Source of the DNA: Paenibacillus zeirhizosphaerae
GTDB lineage: Bacteria; Bacillota; Bacilli; Paenibacillales; Paenibacillaceae
DNA: 64,000 nucleotides
NCBI RefSeq assembly: GCF_030705605.1
Contig: NZ_JAPCKK010000014.1
Coordinates: forward strand, 434,001-498,000
Reading direction: 5' to 3'
Program-made: the position numbers and the translations under genes
The notes under the pieces: model-generated
Database searches by the model: none
What the model was told of the DNA's origin: nothing
Seen by the model: only the letters and a program-made list of their open reading frames with translations
Part shown: piece by piece, positions 54,238 to 62,624 of the stretch
Numbering within the stretch: the stretch's first letter is position 1
How the letters are laid out: each line of letters starts with the position of its first letter

Positions 54238-55599
54238 CTATAAAAGCTCTTTAACTACAATACGGCCGCCTTCCACCTTAATTACACTAACTGGCTTGTT
54301 GCTCTCTATAAATCCGCCTTCTGTTACTACATCAATCCGTTCACCTTCGATCAGTACCGTCCCCGCCGGTCGAAGCGGCGTAAGACTGGTTCCTTGCATC
54401 CCCAGCAGCCGATCCTTGCTCATTACCGAAGAATAGCCCTGATCTGTCGTCAAGCTCTCCTTCAAAATAAACTTATTCCAAATTCCGCGATCCTTGAACG
54501 CAACCGCCACAATGGTGACCACGATGGCAGCAGCAGCAAAAGCAATGCCGAGCGCAAACAGCGCATCCGCCGTGTCATAAGCAGCCCGAACCACACCGGC
54601 CACAAGACTTACCGAGCCGAGCAAGCCAAGGATACCAAAGCTCGGTACAAACAGCTCAAGCGCAAGCAGGACCAACCCGATGATGAACAGCACCCATGTC
54701 TCATAACCAGCGAAACCTGCAACATAATTTCCGAAGAAATACAGACCGAAGGACAATATACCCAGGATGCCCGGCACACCGAACCCGGGCACGATCAGTT
54801 CAGTGACAATACCTGCAATACCGATAAACAGCAGCAGCACCTGCACCCAAGGGTGAGTTAAAAATTCAGCAAACCGTTCGGCCGGCGACTGGTCGATTTG
54901 AAAAAGATCCTGATTGGCAAACCCCATCCAACTAGCGACCTCCTCCGTAGAAGAGACAATACGGTCAGCATACCCCGTCCGGAGCGCCTCCTCACTGGTG
55001 AGCGAAATAATTTGCCCTTTGGCCTTGACCTTCCCGATTTCTGACATGCTTACTTCCAGGTTCACATCTACCATACCTTCGGCAATAGATGCATTTCTTC
55101 CGCCCGCCTGCGCTGCTGAAGCCATCATGCTTTTCCACGCCGCAATGGTCTTCGGATCATCCACTGGCGTGCCGAACTGAGTCACGAGCGCGGCTGCTCC
55201 GATCATACTCCCTGGTGACATGGCGATTTGGTCGGCATTCAGCGCAATATACGCCCCTGCGGACGCAGCATTTCCGTTTATGTAAGCTACTGTAGGAATA
55301 TTGCTGCTTTTGATCAGCTCTCCGATTCTTTCAGCCGTATCCACCCGTCCCCCTGGCGTGTTGATTTCCAAAATAATCAGACCCGCCTTCGACTGTTCCG
55401 CTTCCCTGAAGCCACGTTCCATAATATTCTCCAGCCCGCGCTCAATCTCCTGATTGACTGGTATGACAAATACCGGACCTATCCCTTCAGCCGAGGCTGC
55501 TGCCATCGGTCTAATTCCGCCCAAAGGCAGCAATAGCAGAGCCAACAGCAGGAAAGCAAGCAACGCCTTGAAGTACAGTACGGATTTTCTTGCGTACAT
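54238..55599 (-). CDS. nfeD: NfeD-family membrane serine protease (YqeZ/ClpP class)
   Basis: A 453-residue protein: signal segment, an extracytoplasmic ClpP-like protease domain with GNAASAGAYIALNADQI (Ser-Lys type catalysis) and AGQIISLTSEEALRTGYADR, several membrane segments (about 245-385), and a C-terminal NfeD OB-fold domain (LLGMQGTSLTPLRPAGTVLI). NfeD proteins work with flotillins and stomatins, here with floA directly downstream, in membrane quality control. An AAGGGGGGAG site lies before the ATG. Confidence 0.9.
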   Translation of the reverse strand: MYARKSVLYFKALLAFLLLALLLLPLGGIRPMAAASAEGIGPVFVIPVNQEIERGLENIMERGFREAEQSKAGLIILEINTPGGRVDTAERIGELIKSSNIPTVAYINGNAASAGAYIALNADQIAMSPGSMIGAAALVTQFGTPVDDPKTIAAWKSMMASAAQAGGRNASIAEGMVDVNLEVSMSEIGKVKAKGQIISLTSEEALRTGYADRIVSSTEEVASWMGFANQDLFQIDQSPAERFAEFLTHPWVQVLLLFIGIAGIVTELIVPGFGVPGILGILSFGLYFFGNYVAGFAGYETWVLFIIGLVLLALELFVPSFGILGLLGSVSLVAGVVRAAYDTADALFALGIAFAAAAIVVTIVAVAFKDRGIWNKFILKESLTTDQGYSSVMSKDRLLGMQGTSLTPLRPAGTVLIEGERIDVVTEGGFIESNKPVSVIKVEGGRIVVKELL

Positions 55600-55762
55600 C
55601 CATCTCCCCCCTTCCGGCTATTATATACATCTTACCAGAATTCAACTTGTATGCTGGCCATTTCCCGAAAAATCAGCAAGTCAGCATTAACTTACATACG
55701 CCGTGAACCTTACATTGGTTTCAAGCTTAGCAATGGGCAGGAAGTTAGTTGATGAAGGCCTT

Positions 55763-55799
55763 AAAAAAAGAAAAAACACTCCCTGTTAGACAGAGAGTG
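55763..55799 (-). terminator. Terminator after yqeY
   Basis: CACTCTCTG pairs with CAGGGAGTG and is followed on the minus strand by TTTTTTCTTTTTTT. Confidence 0.87.
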
Positions 55800-55813
55800 C
55801 CTGCTCTTTTTGA

Positions 55814-56257
55814 TTATTGCAGAAATTGCTGAACCGCTTGGTTCACGAGTTTTCCGTCCGCGCGACCCTTCACCTTAGGCATCAAGGCCGCCATCACTTT
55901 CCCCATATCGGCTTTCGAAGAAGCACCGGTTTCCTGGATGGTCTGCTGTACAATAACTTTAATTTCTTCTTCGGTAAGCTGCGCGGGAAGGTACTGACTG
56001 AGAATCTCGATTTCCGCTTTGTTGCTTTCCGCAAGCTCGTCGCGGCCTGCTTTTTCAAATTCTTGGAGGGCATCCTTGCGTTGTTTGATCTCACGACTCA
56101 GAATATCAAGCAATTCGTTGTCATCCAAATCCCGTTTCAATTCTATTTCAAGATTTTTTATCGTAGAACGAACCATTCGAATGGTAGAGAGTTTGAACTT
56201 GTCCTTACTCTTCATCGCCTGCTTCATATCTTCGTTCAATCGTTCGCTCAAATTCAT
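55814..56257 (-). CDS. yqeY: GatB/YqeY domain protein
   Basis: A 147-residue protein with the YqeY fold: MNLSERLNEDMKQAMKSKDK at the start and QYLPAQLTEEEIKVIVQQTI near the end. It resembles the C-terminal domain of the GatB amidotransferase subunit, which contacts tRNA, so a role in tRNA binding is suspected. It follows rpsU with 16 bases between, the usual rpsU-yqeY pair. The GGAGG site is twelve bases from the ATG, longer than usual. Confidence 0.93.
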   Translation of the reverse strand: MNLSERLNEDMKQAMKSKDKFKLSTIRMVRSTIKNLEIELKRDLDDNELLDILSREIKQRKDALQEFEKAGRDELAESNKAEIEILSQYLPAQLTEEEIKVIVQQTIQETGASSKADMGKVMAALMPKVKGRADGKLVNQAVQQFLQ

Positions 56258-56273
56258 GATGGCTTAGATCCTC

Positions 56274-56447
56274 CTAGAACTTTCTCTTACGAGCAGCCTC
56301 GGACTTTTTCTTGCGCTTTACGCTTGGCTTTTCATAATGCTTGCGTTTCTTCACCTCAGCCAATACGCCATCCTTAGCGATGGAACGCTTAAAGCGACGA
56401 AGTGCAGCATCAATTGTCTCGTTTTTGCGAACTTTAGTTTCAGACAC
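56274..56447 (-). CDS. rpsU: 30S ribosomal protein S21
   Basis: A 57-residue ribosomal protein: [18 protein letters not shown] at the start and the basic end [15 protein letters not shown], almost identical in the tail to B. subtilis S21. The start is GTG, seven bases after GGAGGG; the reading from an upstream ATG adds non-family sequence. S21 is needed for efficient translation initiation. It is the first gene of the rpsU-yqeY unit. Confidence 0.96.
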   Translation of the reverse strand: MSETKVRKNETIDAALRRFKRSIAKDGVLAEVKKRKHYEKPSVKRKKKSEAARKRKF

Positions 56448-56543
56448 CAGTTTTCCCTCCCTCCGACCAGACCGTCCAAGAGCAATAACACGGTTCATCA
56501 ACTTTCATTATAGGTCAAAGCTAAAGCAGGTGTCAACCTATCG

Positions 56544-56599
56544 AAAAAAAAGGTGCTCAGCCTGCCGCGTGAGAGTCAGAAATCCCCGTCAGAGCACCC
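56544..56599 (-). terminator. Long-stem terminator at the end of the HIT gene
   Basis: GGTGCTC and GAGCACC close a long loop that includes the end of the HIT coding sequence. TTTTTTTT follows on the minus strand. Confidence 0.7.
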
Positions 56600-56922
56600 A
56601 GCTTGGCGCCGCCGAGCAGATGATAATGCAGGTGATGAACCGCCTGACCGCTGTCCGGCCCGCAGTTATTGATGAGACGGTAACCCGATTCGGACACGCC
56701 GAGCTGCTGGGCCACCTTTTGCGCAACACGATGGATTTCAGCGATCAGCGCCAAATCTTCCTCCACCACATCGTTCATAGAAACGATATGCTTCTTCGGA
56801 ATGATCAGAACATGCACGGGCGCCGCAGGCTGAATATCATGAAATACGAGCATATCCTCCGTCTCCAGCACCTTCTTGGACGGTATGGAGCCTTCTGCAA
56901 TTTTGCAAAACAGACAGTCCAT
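56557..56922 (-). CDS. HIT family nucleotide-binding protein
   Basis: A 121-residue histidine triad protein (Hint type). It contains MDCLFCKIAEGSIPSKKVLE and PVHVLIIPKKH, and the triad near the C-terminus as HHLHYHLLGG in place of the more common HVHxHxxGG. Such enzymes hydrolyse AMP-lysine-like and other nucleotide adducts. GAAGGAGG precedes the ATG at nine bases. It is transcribed ahead of rpsU but is separated from it by a terminator. Confidence 0.92.
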   Translation of the reverse strand: MDCLFCKIAEGSIPSKKVLETEDMLVFHDIQPAAPVHVLIIPKKHIVSMNDVVEEDLALIAEIHRVAQKVAQQLGVSESGYRLINNCGPDSGQAVHHLHYHLLGGAKLGALTGISDSHAAG

Positions 56923-57008
56923 ATGTAATACTCCTCCTTCTTATATAGGCCATTATGTAATTATCATACCGGAAAAGAAGGGCGGACGTCCAATGAAGAT
57001 GAAAAGAG

Positions 57009-57043
57009 AGCAGGACCCGGTCCCCTGTGGGATGGGCCCTGCT
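57009..57043 (-). terminator. Terminator after the hexapeptide-repeat gene
   Basis: GCAGGGCCC pairs with GGGTCCTGC and is followed on the minus strand by TCTCTTTTC. The T run is interrupted. Confidence 0.6.
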
Positions 57044-57061
57044 ACGACACTTGCTGAACTG

Positions 57062-57697
57062 TCAATAATAAGGAAGAAGACCAATCGCCGTCAGCGCGGC
57101 AAGCGGCAGGATCAGCCGGTTAAACCGACGTCTTCCATAATAAGGATAGGATGGATAGCTATATCCGTAGCCGTTTCCATATCCCGGACCATAACCGTAA
57201 CCCGGACCGTATCCGGGGAAAGGAGCAGGGTAACCAAAGGCGCGTGTCTGCATTCCTCCGCAACCACAGTCATTGTATGGCTTATTAGCCTCAGGCTGAA
57301 CATTCTCAGGGTACGGCATATAGGCAGAAGGCTGAATATTTGCAGGGTTCTCCATATTGGCTGTATACGGCATATTGCCTGTGTATGGCATGCTTCCTGT
57401 GTACGGCATGTTGCCCATGTATGGCATGTTCCCTGTATTCGGCATGTTGCCCATGTATGGCATGTTGCCTGTATTCGGCATGTTGCCTGTATTGGGTATA
57501 TTTGCGTTCTCTCCCCCGATCGGAACGGCCATATAGATGTTATCGTCATCCACCTGCTCCACAATTCCGTCATGTACCGATCCGTCCTTCATCCATACAC
57601 ACACATAACGGTGCATATGCTTCATACAGATTCCCTTTGTATCATTCTGTTCGTTCTTGATGTCATTGTTCTGTTCATTCACAGCAACATTTTCCAT
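57062..57697 (-). CDS. Hexapeptide-repeat, Gly/Tyr-rich protein of unknown function
   Basis: A 211-residue protein. Residues 28-62 (HRYVCVWMKDGSVHDGIVEQ and following) have an Sm-like look and recall short domains in spore-coat-type proteins of Paenibacillus and Bacillus. Residues 66-113 are eight tandem hexapeptides of the type N-M-P-(N/Y)-(T/M)-G, followed by five degraded units to residue 138, then CGCGG, a Gly/Tyr/Pro-rich stretch (PGYGPGYGYG) and a hydrophobic C-terminus (LILPLAALTAIGLLPYY). The start is the ATG at 57697, six bases after AAGGAGGTG, an excellent site. It may be a spore surface or coat protein, but I do not recognise the family. Confidence 0.7.
   Translation of the reverse strand: MENVAVNEQNNDIKNEQNDTKGICMKHMHRYVCVWMKDGSVHDGIVEQVDDDNIYMAVPIGGENANIPNTGNMPNTGNMPYMGNMPNTGNMPYMGNMPYTGSMPYTGNMPYTANMENPANIQPSAYMPYPENVQPEANKPYNDCGCGGMQTRAFGYPAPFPGYGPGYGYGPGYGNGYGYSYPSYPYYGRRRFNRLILPLAALTAIGLLPYY
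57284..57502 (-). repeat. 18-bp tandem repeats encoding hexapeptides
   Basis: Eight well-conserved units (57359-57502) and five degraded ones (57284-57358) lie in frame in the gene above. The period of 18 bases and the alternation of NT, YM and YT endings suggest unequal exchange or slippage. On the plus strand the same bases read as an apparent Cys-rich frame, which is not a gene. Confidence 0.85.
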
Positions 57698-57800
57698 CTT
57701 CCGCACCTCCTTAGCGCTTGCAGGAAAGTTCACATCCCACTTTGCAATATCCTATTCAGATCTGGGCGTTTTGCCACTATCCATTTCAGGTTCAGGAGAT

Positions 57801-57915
57801 AAAAAAAGCCACCCCTGGAAGCTCTGTTCGAGCTCCATGCGTGGCAGCGATTCCGAGAGCGGTGTCCCAGAATCACTGCCACAGCAGGGATGACTGTCAA
57901 CAATATGTCGGCTTA
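57801..57915 (-). ncRNA. Candidate structured RNA between sbcC and the hexapeptide-repeat gene
   Basis: The minus-strand transcript from about 57914 could form a 13-base hairpin (GTGGCAGTGATTC at 57870-57882 with GAATCGCTGCCAC at 57841-57853) and a terminator (GCCAC and GGAGCTC with GAGCTTCC and GTGGC, then seven T residues at 57801-57807). The GCCAC at 57841-57845 is used by both hairpins, so they exclude each other. ATCCCTG near 57885-57891 can also pair with CAGGGGT near 57810-57816 to give a multi-branch fold. It has a TGTTATAAT extended -10 element. It may be an attenuator for the next gene, a small RNA, or simply the sbcC terminator. I recognise no known family. Confidence 0.4.
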
Positions 57916-57920
57916 GCTGT

Positions 57921-57929
57921 ATTATAACA
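57921..57929 (-). promoter_or_regulatory. Extended -10 promoter of the candidate RNA
   Basis: TGTTATAAT on the minus strand (57921-57929) is a perfect extended -10. No good -35 element lies upstream, which extended -10 promoters do not need. It lies in the 291-base gap between sbcC and the hexapeptide-repeat gene. Confidence 0.5.
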
Positions 57930-57988
57930 GCGCAATTAAACTGTATCTGTGATGTAGATCACCCGCTGCCTTTCCTCCAACGCTCTGG

Positions 57989-60900
57989 TCACAGCGTTTC
58001 GAGCACTACCCTCGAACCGCCTCCCGATTGTTCTGCCGGCAACACAACAAGCTTGCGCGGCAATCTTGCCCGCAGCTCCGGCACGTGGCTGATAACGCCG
58101 ACCGACAGTTGATCATGGTGAAGCTTCTCCAAGGAAGTAATCACGGTATCAAGCAGCTCAGGGTCCAGCGTTCCGAAGCCTTCATCCAGAAAAAAGAACT
58201 GGAGCGGAAATTGGCCGCGCAGCTGAATTTGTGCGGACAGGGCCAGGGCCAATGAGAGCGAGGTAAGGAAGGTTTCGCCGCCAGACAAGGTGGATACCGG
58301 ACGTTTGATGCCTCCGTTGGCATCGTCGCTGATAATAAAGCCACCGCCGGAGTCCACTTCGAGGGCATAACGCTGCTTCGTCAGGAAGCGGAGCCGCCTG
58401 GAAGCCGCCTGGCTGACCTGCATAAGCTGCTCCTCCGCGACATACTCGACAAAGGCATTGCCCCGCAGGCAGGACTGCAGCTTGGCCAATTTCTCCGCTT
58501 CACGCTGCAGATGCCCGCGTCTGCTCTCCAGCTCCATCCAGCGGACGTGACGCTGCTGCAGATCCTCCATGTCACGCTCCGCCTTGGCCTTGTCTCTAAG
58601 CGCCTCTTCATCCTGTTCACGGCATTCCCGCAGCCGAACGATACAAGCATTCCACTCCTCAGCAGACCAGCTTGTTCCCGCGAGTCTCTCCTCCAGATGG
58701 CGCAAATGGGCCGCCACCTCCTTCTCCCGCTCGCGGTGGCCGTTCACCTGCGCTTCCAGTCTGGCTGCATGCTCCGGCTCGATGCTGCTCTCCAGCACCT
58801 CTTCTTCACTGGCAAACGGGGAGGCCTCAAGCTGGGAACACCAGCGTGTTTCAGCGGCTTGCCTGCGCTCCGCAGCGGAATCAGCGGCCTGGCGGGCCAT
58901 AACCGAGGCTTTGGCGGTTTCATGCTTGCGCTCATCAGCTTCCTTGCGCATCCGGTTGCAGGCATCCGCCTGCAACTTCAAATGCGACAGCCTGCTGCTT
59001 GCATCGGCCAGCAGCTGCTGCGCGCTGCCTCCGCCAATCCAGGCCTGCAGGCGCCCCATCTTCTCGCGCAGCAGCGCGTCTTTGCCCTGCAGCTCAGCCT
59101 GGCGGGCGATGATCAGCTTGTCCGCCGCGACGACCGTCTGCTCGATGAGCTGCACACTGCGTGACTTTTCCTCCAGGAAGGTCACGCTGGTCTCCAGGCG
59201 CGCCCGGATCTCGTCGGCGCGCATATCGCGCTCCTGCATGGCGCGATACTGCTGCTCCGCGCTGTCCGGCTCCACACCGGGCAGCGCGCCTTCCCAGCCG
59301 CTGCGCAGCTCCTGGCTGCGCGCAGCGGCATTCTCGCGCTTGCGCTGCGCCTGCGCAAGCGCCCCGGCGGCGGCCTCGTGCTCCGCCGCCGCACGGATGC
59401 GCCGCTGCTGCAGTCCGGCCTCCGCCTCCCGCAGGGCGGAGGCCTGCTCGCGCAGCGGTCCTGCGGCCGCGGCCAGCTCTGCCGCAGCGTGCTCCAGCGC
59501 GCCGCAGCGGGCCTGCCAGGCCGCGAGGTCGTGCGACGGCGCGTGCGGGCCGGTGCCGGCGGCCGGAGGCTCCTGCACGGCCGCCTCCGCGCCTGCGGCG
59601 CTCTCGGCCTGCGGCGCGTCAGCTTCGCCGCCAGCAGGCTGGAGCTGCGCCACCAGGCTGCGCCGCTCATGCAGCTGCTGGCGCAGCTCCAGCCGCAGTT
59701 CCTGCAGGCCGGCGCGCAACCGCTGCAGGCCATCGGCGGCGGCATGGTCTGCACCGCCGCGGGGCGCTTCCGCCGGCGCAGGGTGATGCAGCGAGCCGCA
59801 GACCGGGCAGGGCTCGCCGTCCTGCAGCTGCGCAGCCAGATCCTGCGCCAGCCTGCGCAGCTCACCGGCCCGGAGCTCGCTGCGCAGCGCTTCTTCCGCC
59901 GCGGCAAGCTCCTTTAGCTGGCGGACGCACTCCGTCTCCAGGCGGAGCAGCCTGCCGACCTGCTCCATGGCTGTCTGGTACACACTCGTGCGGGTCGCTT
60001 CTGTCCGCAGGACCTCCACTTCCGCCCGTGACAGTTCCTCCACCGCGCCGCGCAAGCGCTGCTCTTCAGCGATAGCCTCCTGTTCGGCTTCCCGCAGCTG
60101 CTCTGCTGCCGACTTCAGCTGCTGCAAGCGCTGCATCGCCTCCTGCAGCAGACGCCGCTCCTCGGCCTTCACCTCGCATGGCTTAAGCTGCTCCTGCAGC
60201 TCCTTCTGCCGGACCAGCCCACGGCTGTGAAGCTCCCGCTCCTTCTGCAGCTCTTGCTCATGATGCTTGCGGTCCGTCTCGGCTTCAGCAAGCAAGGCGG
60301 CGAGCTGATCGCGTCCGGTCCGCAGCGCATCCGTCTCCTTTTGCAGCTCCATAGCCTGCTCCAGCTGATCGATTCGCAGCAGCAGGCGCGGTTCCTCAGC
60401 AGCCAGCTCCTGACTGGCTCTCTCATCTGCCTGTACCGCCTGCTCCGCCTTCTCTTCCGCCTCACTGGCCAGCGCAGCCGCGGCGGCTGCAGCGGCTTCG
60501 CGTGCTGCCGCTGCAGTTGCGGACTGCTTCCAATCCTCCAAAGCCGGTTGCAAAGCCCAGGCCGCGGCTGACTGTTTCAGCTTCTTTTCAAGCACAGCCA
60601 TTTCACGCTCCCGGACAGCCAGCTCCTGCAGCTCCTCCGTTCTGCGCTGCCTTTCTATTTCGAGGTCACGGATTTTCGACATCGCTTCAGCTTCACGTGA
60701 TGCCACTTCAAGCTGGGCGCGTGAGGACAACGCGTGCTCCACTGCCAACCGCAAACGAAGCTCAGCCTCCTTCAAGACGTCTGCACTGGCATTGCCCAGG
60801 CCCTGCTGCTCCGCTGCCAGCGACTTCAGTGCCGAATCCGTGTCCTTGACTCTGCGGCTCAGCTTCTGTGCCAGCTGATCGCCATACTTCTCCAGATGGA

Positions 60901-61423
60901 ACAGCCGCTGCAGCATCTGTCGCCGTTCGCTGCCCTTCAGGGAGAGGAATTCGGCGAATTTCCCCTGCGGCAGCACCACCGCCCTGGTGAAATCATCCAT
61001 TTTCAAACCGATGATATCTTCCACACAACGCGTGACATCCGCCAGCTTGTCAGCCATCACCTGCTCGCCTTCATCCGTAATCTCCACGAACCGGCTCAGC
61101 GAGTTGCTGACCGACACACCCGCGGCCCGCTTGAACCTGCGCTCTACCCGGTATCTTTTGGGACCCTGCGCCGACATCAGCTCAAACGTGAAAGCGACGG
61201 ACAACGTATCCTCCGCATGATTCATAATGCCCTGCGTGCCGTTGACAGCACGCTCCACCTTGCCGTACATAGCAAGTGTAATGGCATCCAGCAGCGTCGA
61301 CTTGCCGCTTCCGGTCGGCCCGAAAATCCCGAACAGCCCCGTTTCCGTCAGCTCTTCGAAACGGATTTCCTGCTGCTCCCTGTAGCTTTGAAGCCCCGCT
61401 ACCCTCAGCAATATCGGTCTCAT
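57989..61423 (-). CDS. sbcC: Exonuclease SbcC (Rad50-like ATPase subunit)
   Basis: The SMC-like ATPase of the SbcCD nuclease, which cuts hairpins and protein-blocked ends. The protein has 1144 residues: Walker A FGPTGSGKSTLLDAITLA near residue 34, a long coiled coil (about 180-950) with the zinc hook CPVC at residues 539-542, signature LSGGETFLTSLSLALALS, and Walker B FFFLDEGFGTLDPE. The hinge-side part of the coiled coil (about residues 515-755, DNA about 59170-59880) is very rich in Ala, Glu, Gln and Arg and extremely GC-rich. It starts at ATG overlapping sbcD by four bases. Confidence 0.93.
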   Translation of the reverse strand: MRPILLRVAGLQSYREQQEIRFEELTETGLFGIFGPTGSGKSTLLDAITLAMYGKVERAVNGTQGIMNHAEDTLSVAFTFELMSAQGPKRYRVERRFKRAAGVSVSNSLSRFVEITDEGEQVMADKLADVTRCVEDIIGLKMDDFTRAVVLPQGKFAEFLSLKGSERRQMLQRLFHLEKYGDQLAQKLSRRVKDTDSALKSLAAEQQGLGNASADVLKEAELRLRLAVEHALSSRAQLEVASREAEAMSKIRDLEIERQRRTEELQELAVREREMAVLEKKLKQSAAAWALQPALEDWKQSATAAAAREAAAAAAAALASEAEEKAEQAVQADERASQELAAEEPRLLLRIDQLEQAMELQKETDALRTGRDQLAALLAEAETDRKHHEQELQKERELHSRGLVRQKELQEQLKPCEVKAEERRLLQEAMQRLQQLKSAAEQLREAEQEAIAEEQRLRGAVEELSRAEVEVLRTEATRTSVYQTAMEQVGRLLRLETECVRQLKELAAAEEALRSELRAGELRRLAQDLAAQLQDGEPCPVCGSLHHPAPAEAPRGGADHAAADGLQRLRAGLQELRLELRQQLHERRSLVAQLQPAGGEADAPQAESAAGAEAAVQEPPAAGTGPHAPSHDLAAWQARCGALEHAAAELAAAAGPLREQASALREAEAGLQQRRIRAAAEHEAAAGALAQAQRKRENAAARSQELRSGWEGALPGVEPDSAEQQYRAMQERDMRADEIRARLETSVTFLEEKSRSVQLIEQTVVAADKLIIARQAELQGKDALLREKMGRLQAWIGGGSAQQLLADASSRLSHLKLQADACNRMRKEADERKHETAKASVMARQAADSAAERRQAAETRWCSQLEASPFASEEEVLESSIEPEHAARLEAQVNGHREREKEVAAHLRHLEERLAGTSWSAEEWNACIVRLRECREQDEEALRDKAKAERDMEDLQQRHVRWMELESRRGHLQREAEKLAKLQSCLRGNAFVEYVAEEQLMQVSQAASRRLRFLTKQRYALEVDSGGGFIISDDANGGIKRPVSTLSGGETFLTSLSLALALSAQIQLRGQFPLQFFFLDEGFGTLDPELLDTVITSLEKLHHDQLSVGVISHVPELRARLPRKLVVLPAEQSGGGSRVVLETL

Positions 61424-62604
61424 GACACATGCCCCTCCGTTCCGTCATTCTCTCCATCTTCCTCCACAAGCTCCAGGAACAGCTGTACAAGCCCTTCATC
61501 CGGCTCTGCTCCTCCCGTCTGGCGCTGGTAAAAGGAGCGGAACAGCTCATGCAGCGGAATCCCGGAACGCTGCTGCTCCAGCTCGGCGGCGACCATTTCC
61601 GGGTAAACGGGCCTGATATGTACAATCCCGTCACGGCTCTTGCGCAGCCGTTGGATATCCCCGATCGACATAGCCTCGGTCAGTGAAATTTCCAGATCAA
61701 TGAACGCATCCGCGTCCAGCCCGTCGTCCAGCCAGCGGTAAACTTCCTCCAGGCCTCCCCTGGCCCGCCAGCGCACCAGCGGGCGGCCGCTGCTGATATA
61801 CAGCTCCTCGATGCGGACAGGCTGTCCGGGAGCCGCTTCAACAAGCGTGACAGACTTAGCCTGCCCTGCCTCGGAGAAGCTGTAAGCCAGCGGCGAACCG
61901 CTGTAGCGCAGAATTCCTTCTCCTTTCACATACTGGGGCCGGTGCAGATGCCCCAAGGCGGTATACTGCGCCCCTACAACAAGCGCCGACGGATCAACCG
62001 TATACGCACCACCCACCTGAATCGGCCGTTCGGAATCGGTCTCCAGGCCACCGAGCACATAGATGTGGCTCATCGCCAGATTGACTGTATCCGGGCGGAA
62101 AGAAGCGGCCAGCTGTGTCATCAGCCTGCTTACACGCCTGCTGTATGCCTCGCGCAGTACGCTTTCTTCCCCATCCTCGCTGAGAAGCTCGTTAAGGCGA
62201 GCCTCCGAAGGATAAGGCAACGCGGCGATGACCGCCGTCTCTCCTGTTCTTGGCGCAGTTACACGCACCGCCTCCGGGCTGGGCAAACCCAATAGCCTGA
62301 TGCCCTGCTGACGGATGAGAGGGGTGACGGACGACACCCGTTCCGGCTGGTCATGATTGCCCGCAATCGCAACGAACTGCCTTCCTCCTTCGGCCAGCCG
62401 CGCAGCAGCCTCATAAAACAACTGCTCTGCCACTGCAGGCGGATTCACCGTATCATAGACATCTCCCGCCATCAGGATCAGATCCGCCTGCTGGTCCTCC
62501 GCCATGCGCACAAGCTCCTCAAGAAAGGCCTCCTGTTCCTTCAGCCTACTGCGACCTTCAAGCGTCCTGCCCAAATGCCAGTCGCCCGTATGCAGTATCC
62601 TCAT
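61420..62604 (-). CDS. sbcD: Nuclease SbcD (Mre11-like subunit)
   Basis: The metallophosphoesterase subunit of the SbcCD nuclease, 394 residues. The manganese-binding motifs are all visible: LHTGDWHLG near residue 4, AGDVYDT near residue 45, IAGNHDQPE, MSHIYVLGG and LGHLHRPQ. It cuts DNA ends in an ATP-controlled complex with SbcC. I start it at the ATG at 62604, eight bases after AAGGAGG; the ORF extends 21 codons upstream without family similarity. It overlaps sbcC by four bases (ATGA), so the pair is coupled. Confidence 0.94.
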   Translation of the reverse strand: MRILHTGDWHLGRTLEGRSRLKEQEAFLEELVRMAEDQQADLILMAGDVYDTVNPPAVAEQLFYEAAARLAEGGRQFVAIAGNHDQPERVSSVTPLIRQQGIRLLGLPSPEAVRVTAPRTGETAVIAALPYPSEARLNELLSEDGEESVLREAYSRRVSRLMTQLAASFRPDTVNLAMSHIYVLGGLETDSERPIQVGGAYTVDPSALVVGAQYTALGHLHRPQYVKGEGILRYSGSPLAYSFSEAGQAKSVTLVEAAPGQPVRIEELYISSGRPLVRWRARGGLEEVYRWLDDGLDADAFIDLEISLTEAMSIGDIQRLRKSRDGIVHIRPVYPEMVAAELEQQRSGIPLHELFRSFYQRQTGGAEPDEGLVQLFLELVEEDGENDGTEGHVS

Positions 62605-62624
62605 TTCTCTTTCCTCCTTCTTTT

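Noticed and set aside
57284-57502. A possible CRISPR array
   Set aside because: The 18-bp repeats are contiguous, have no unique spacers and stay in frame in a coding gene. No cas genes are in the window.
57340-57660. A Cys-rich plus-strand frame that might look like a small secreted peptide
   Set aside because: It is the complement of the 18-bp tandem repeats in the hexapeptide-repeat gene and has no ribosome binding site.
59161-60075. A 304-residue plus-strand frame rich in Arg, Ala and Pro
   Set aside because: Antisense to the GC-rich block in sbcC. High GC removes stop codons from all frames there.
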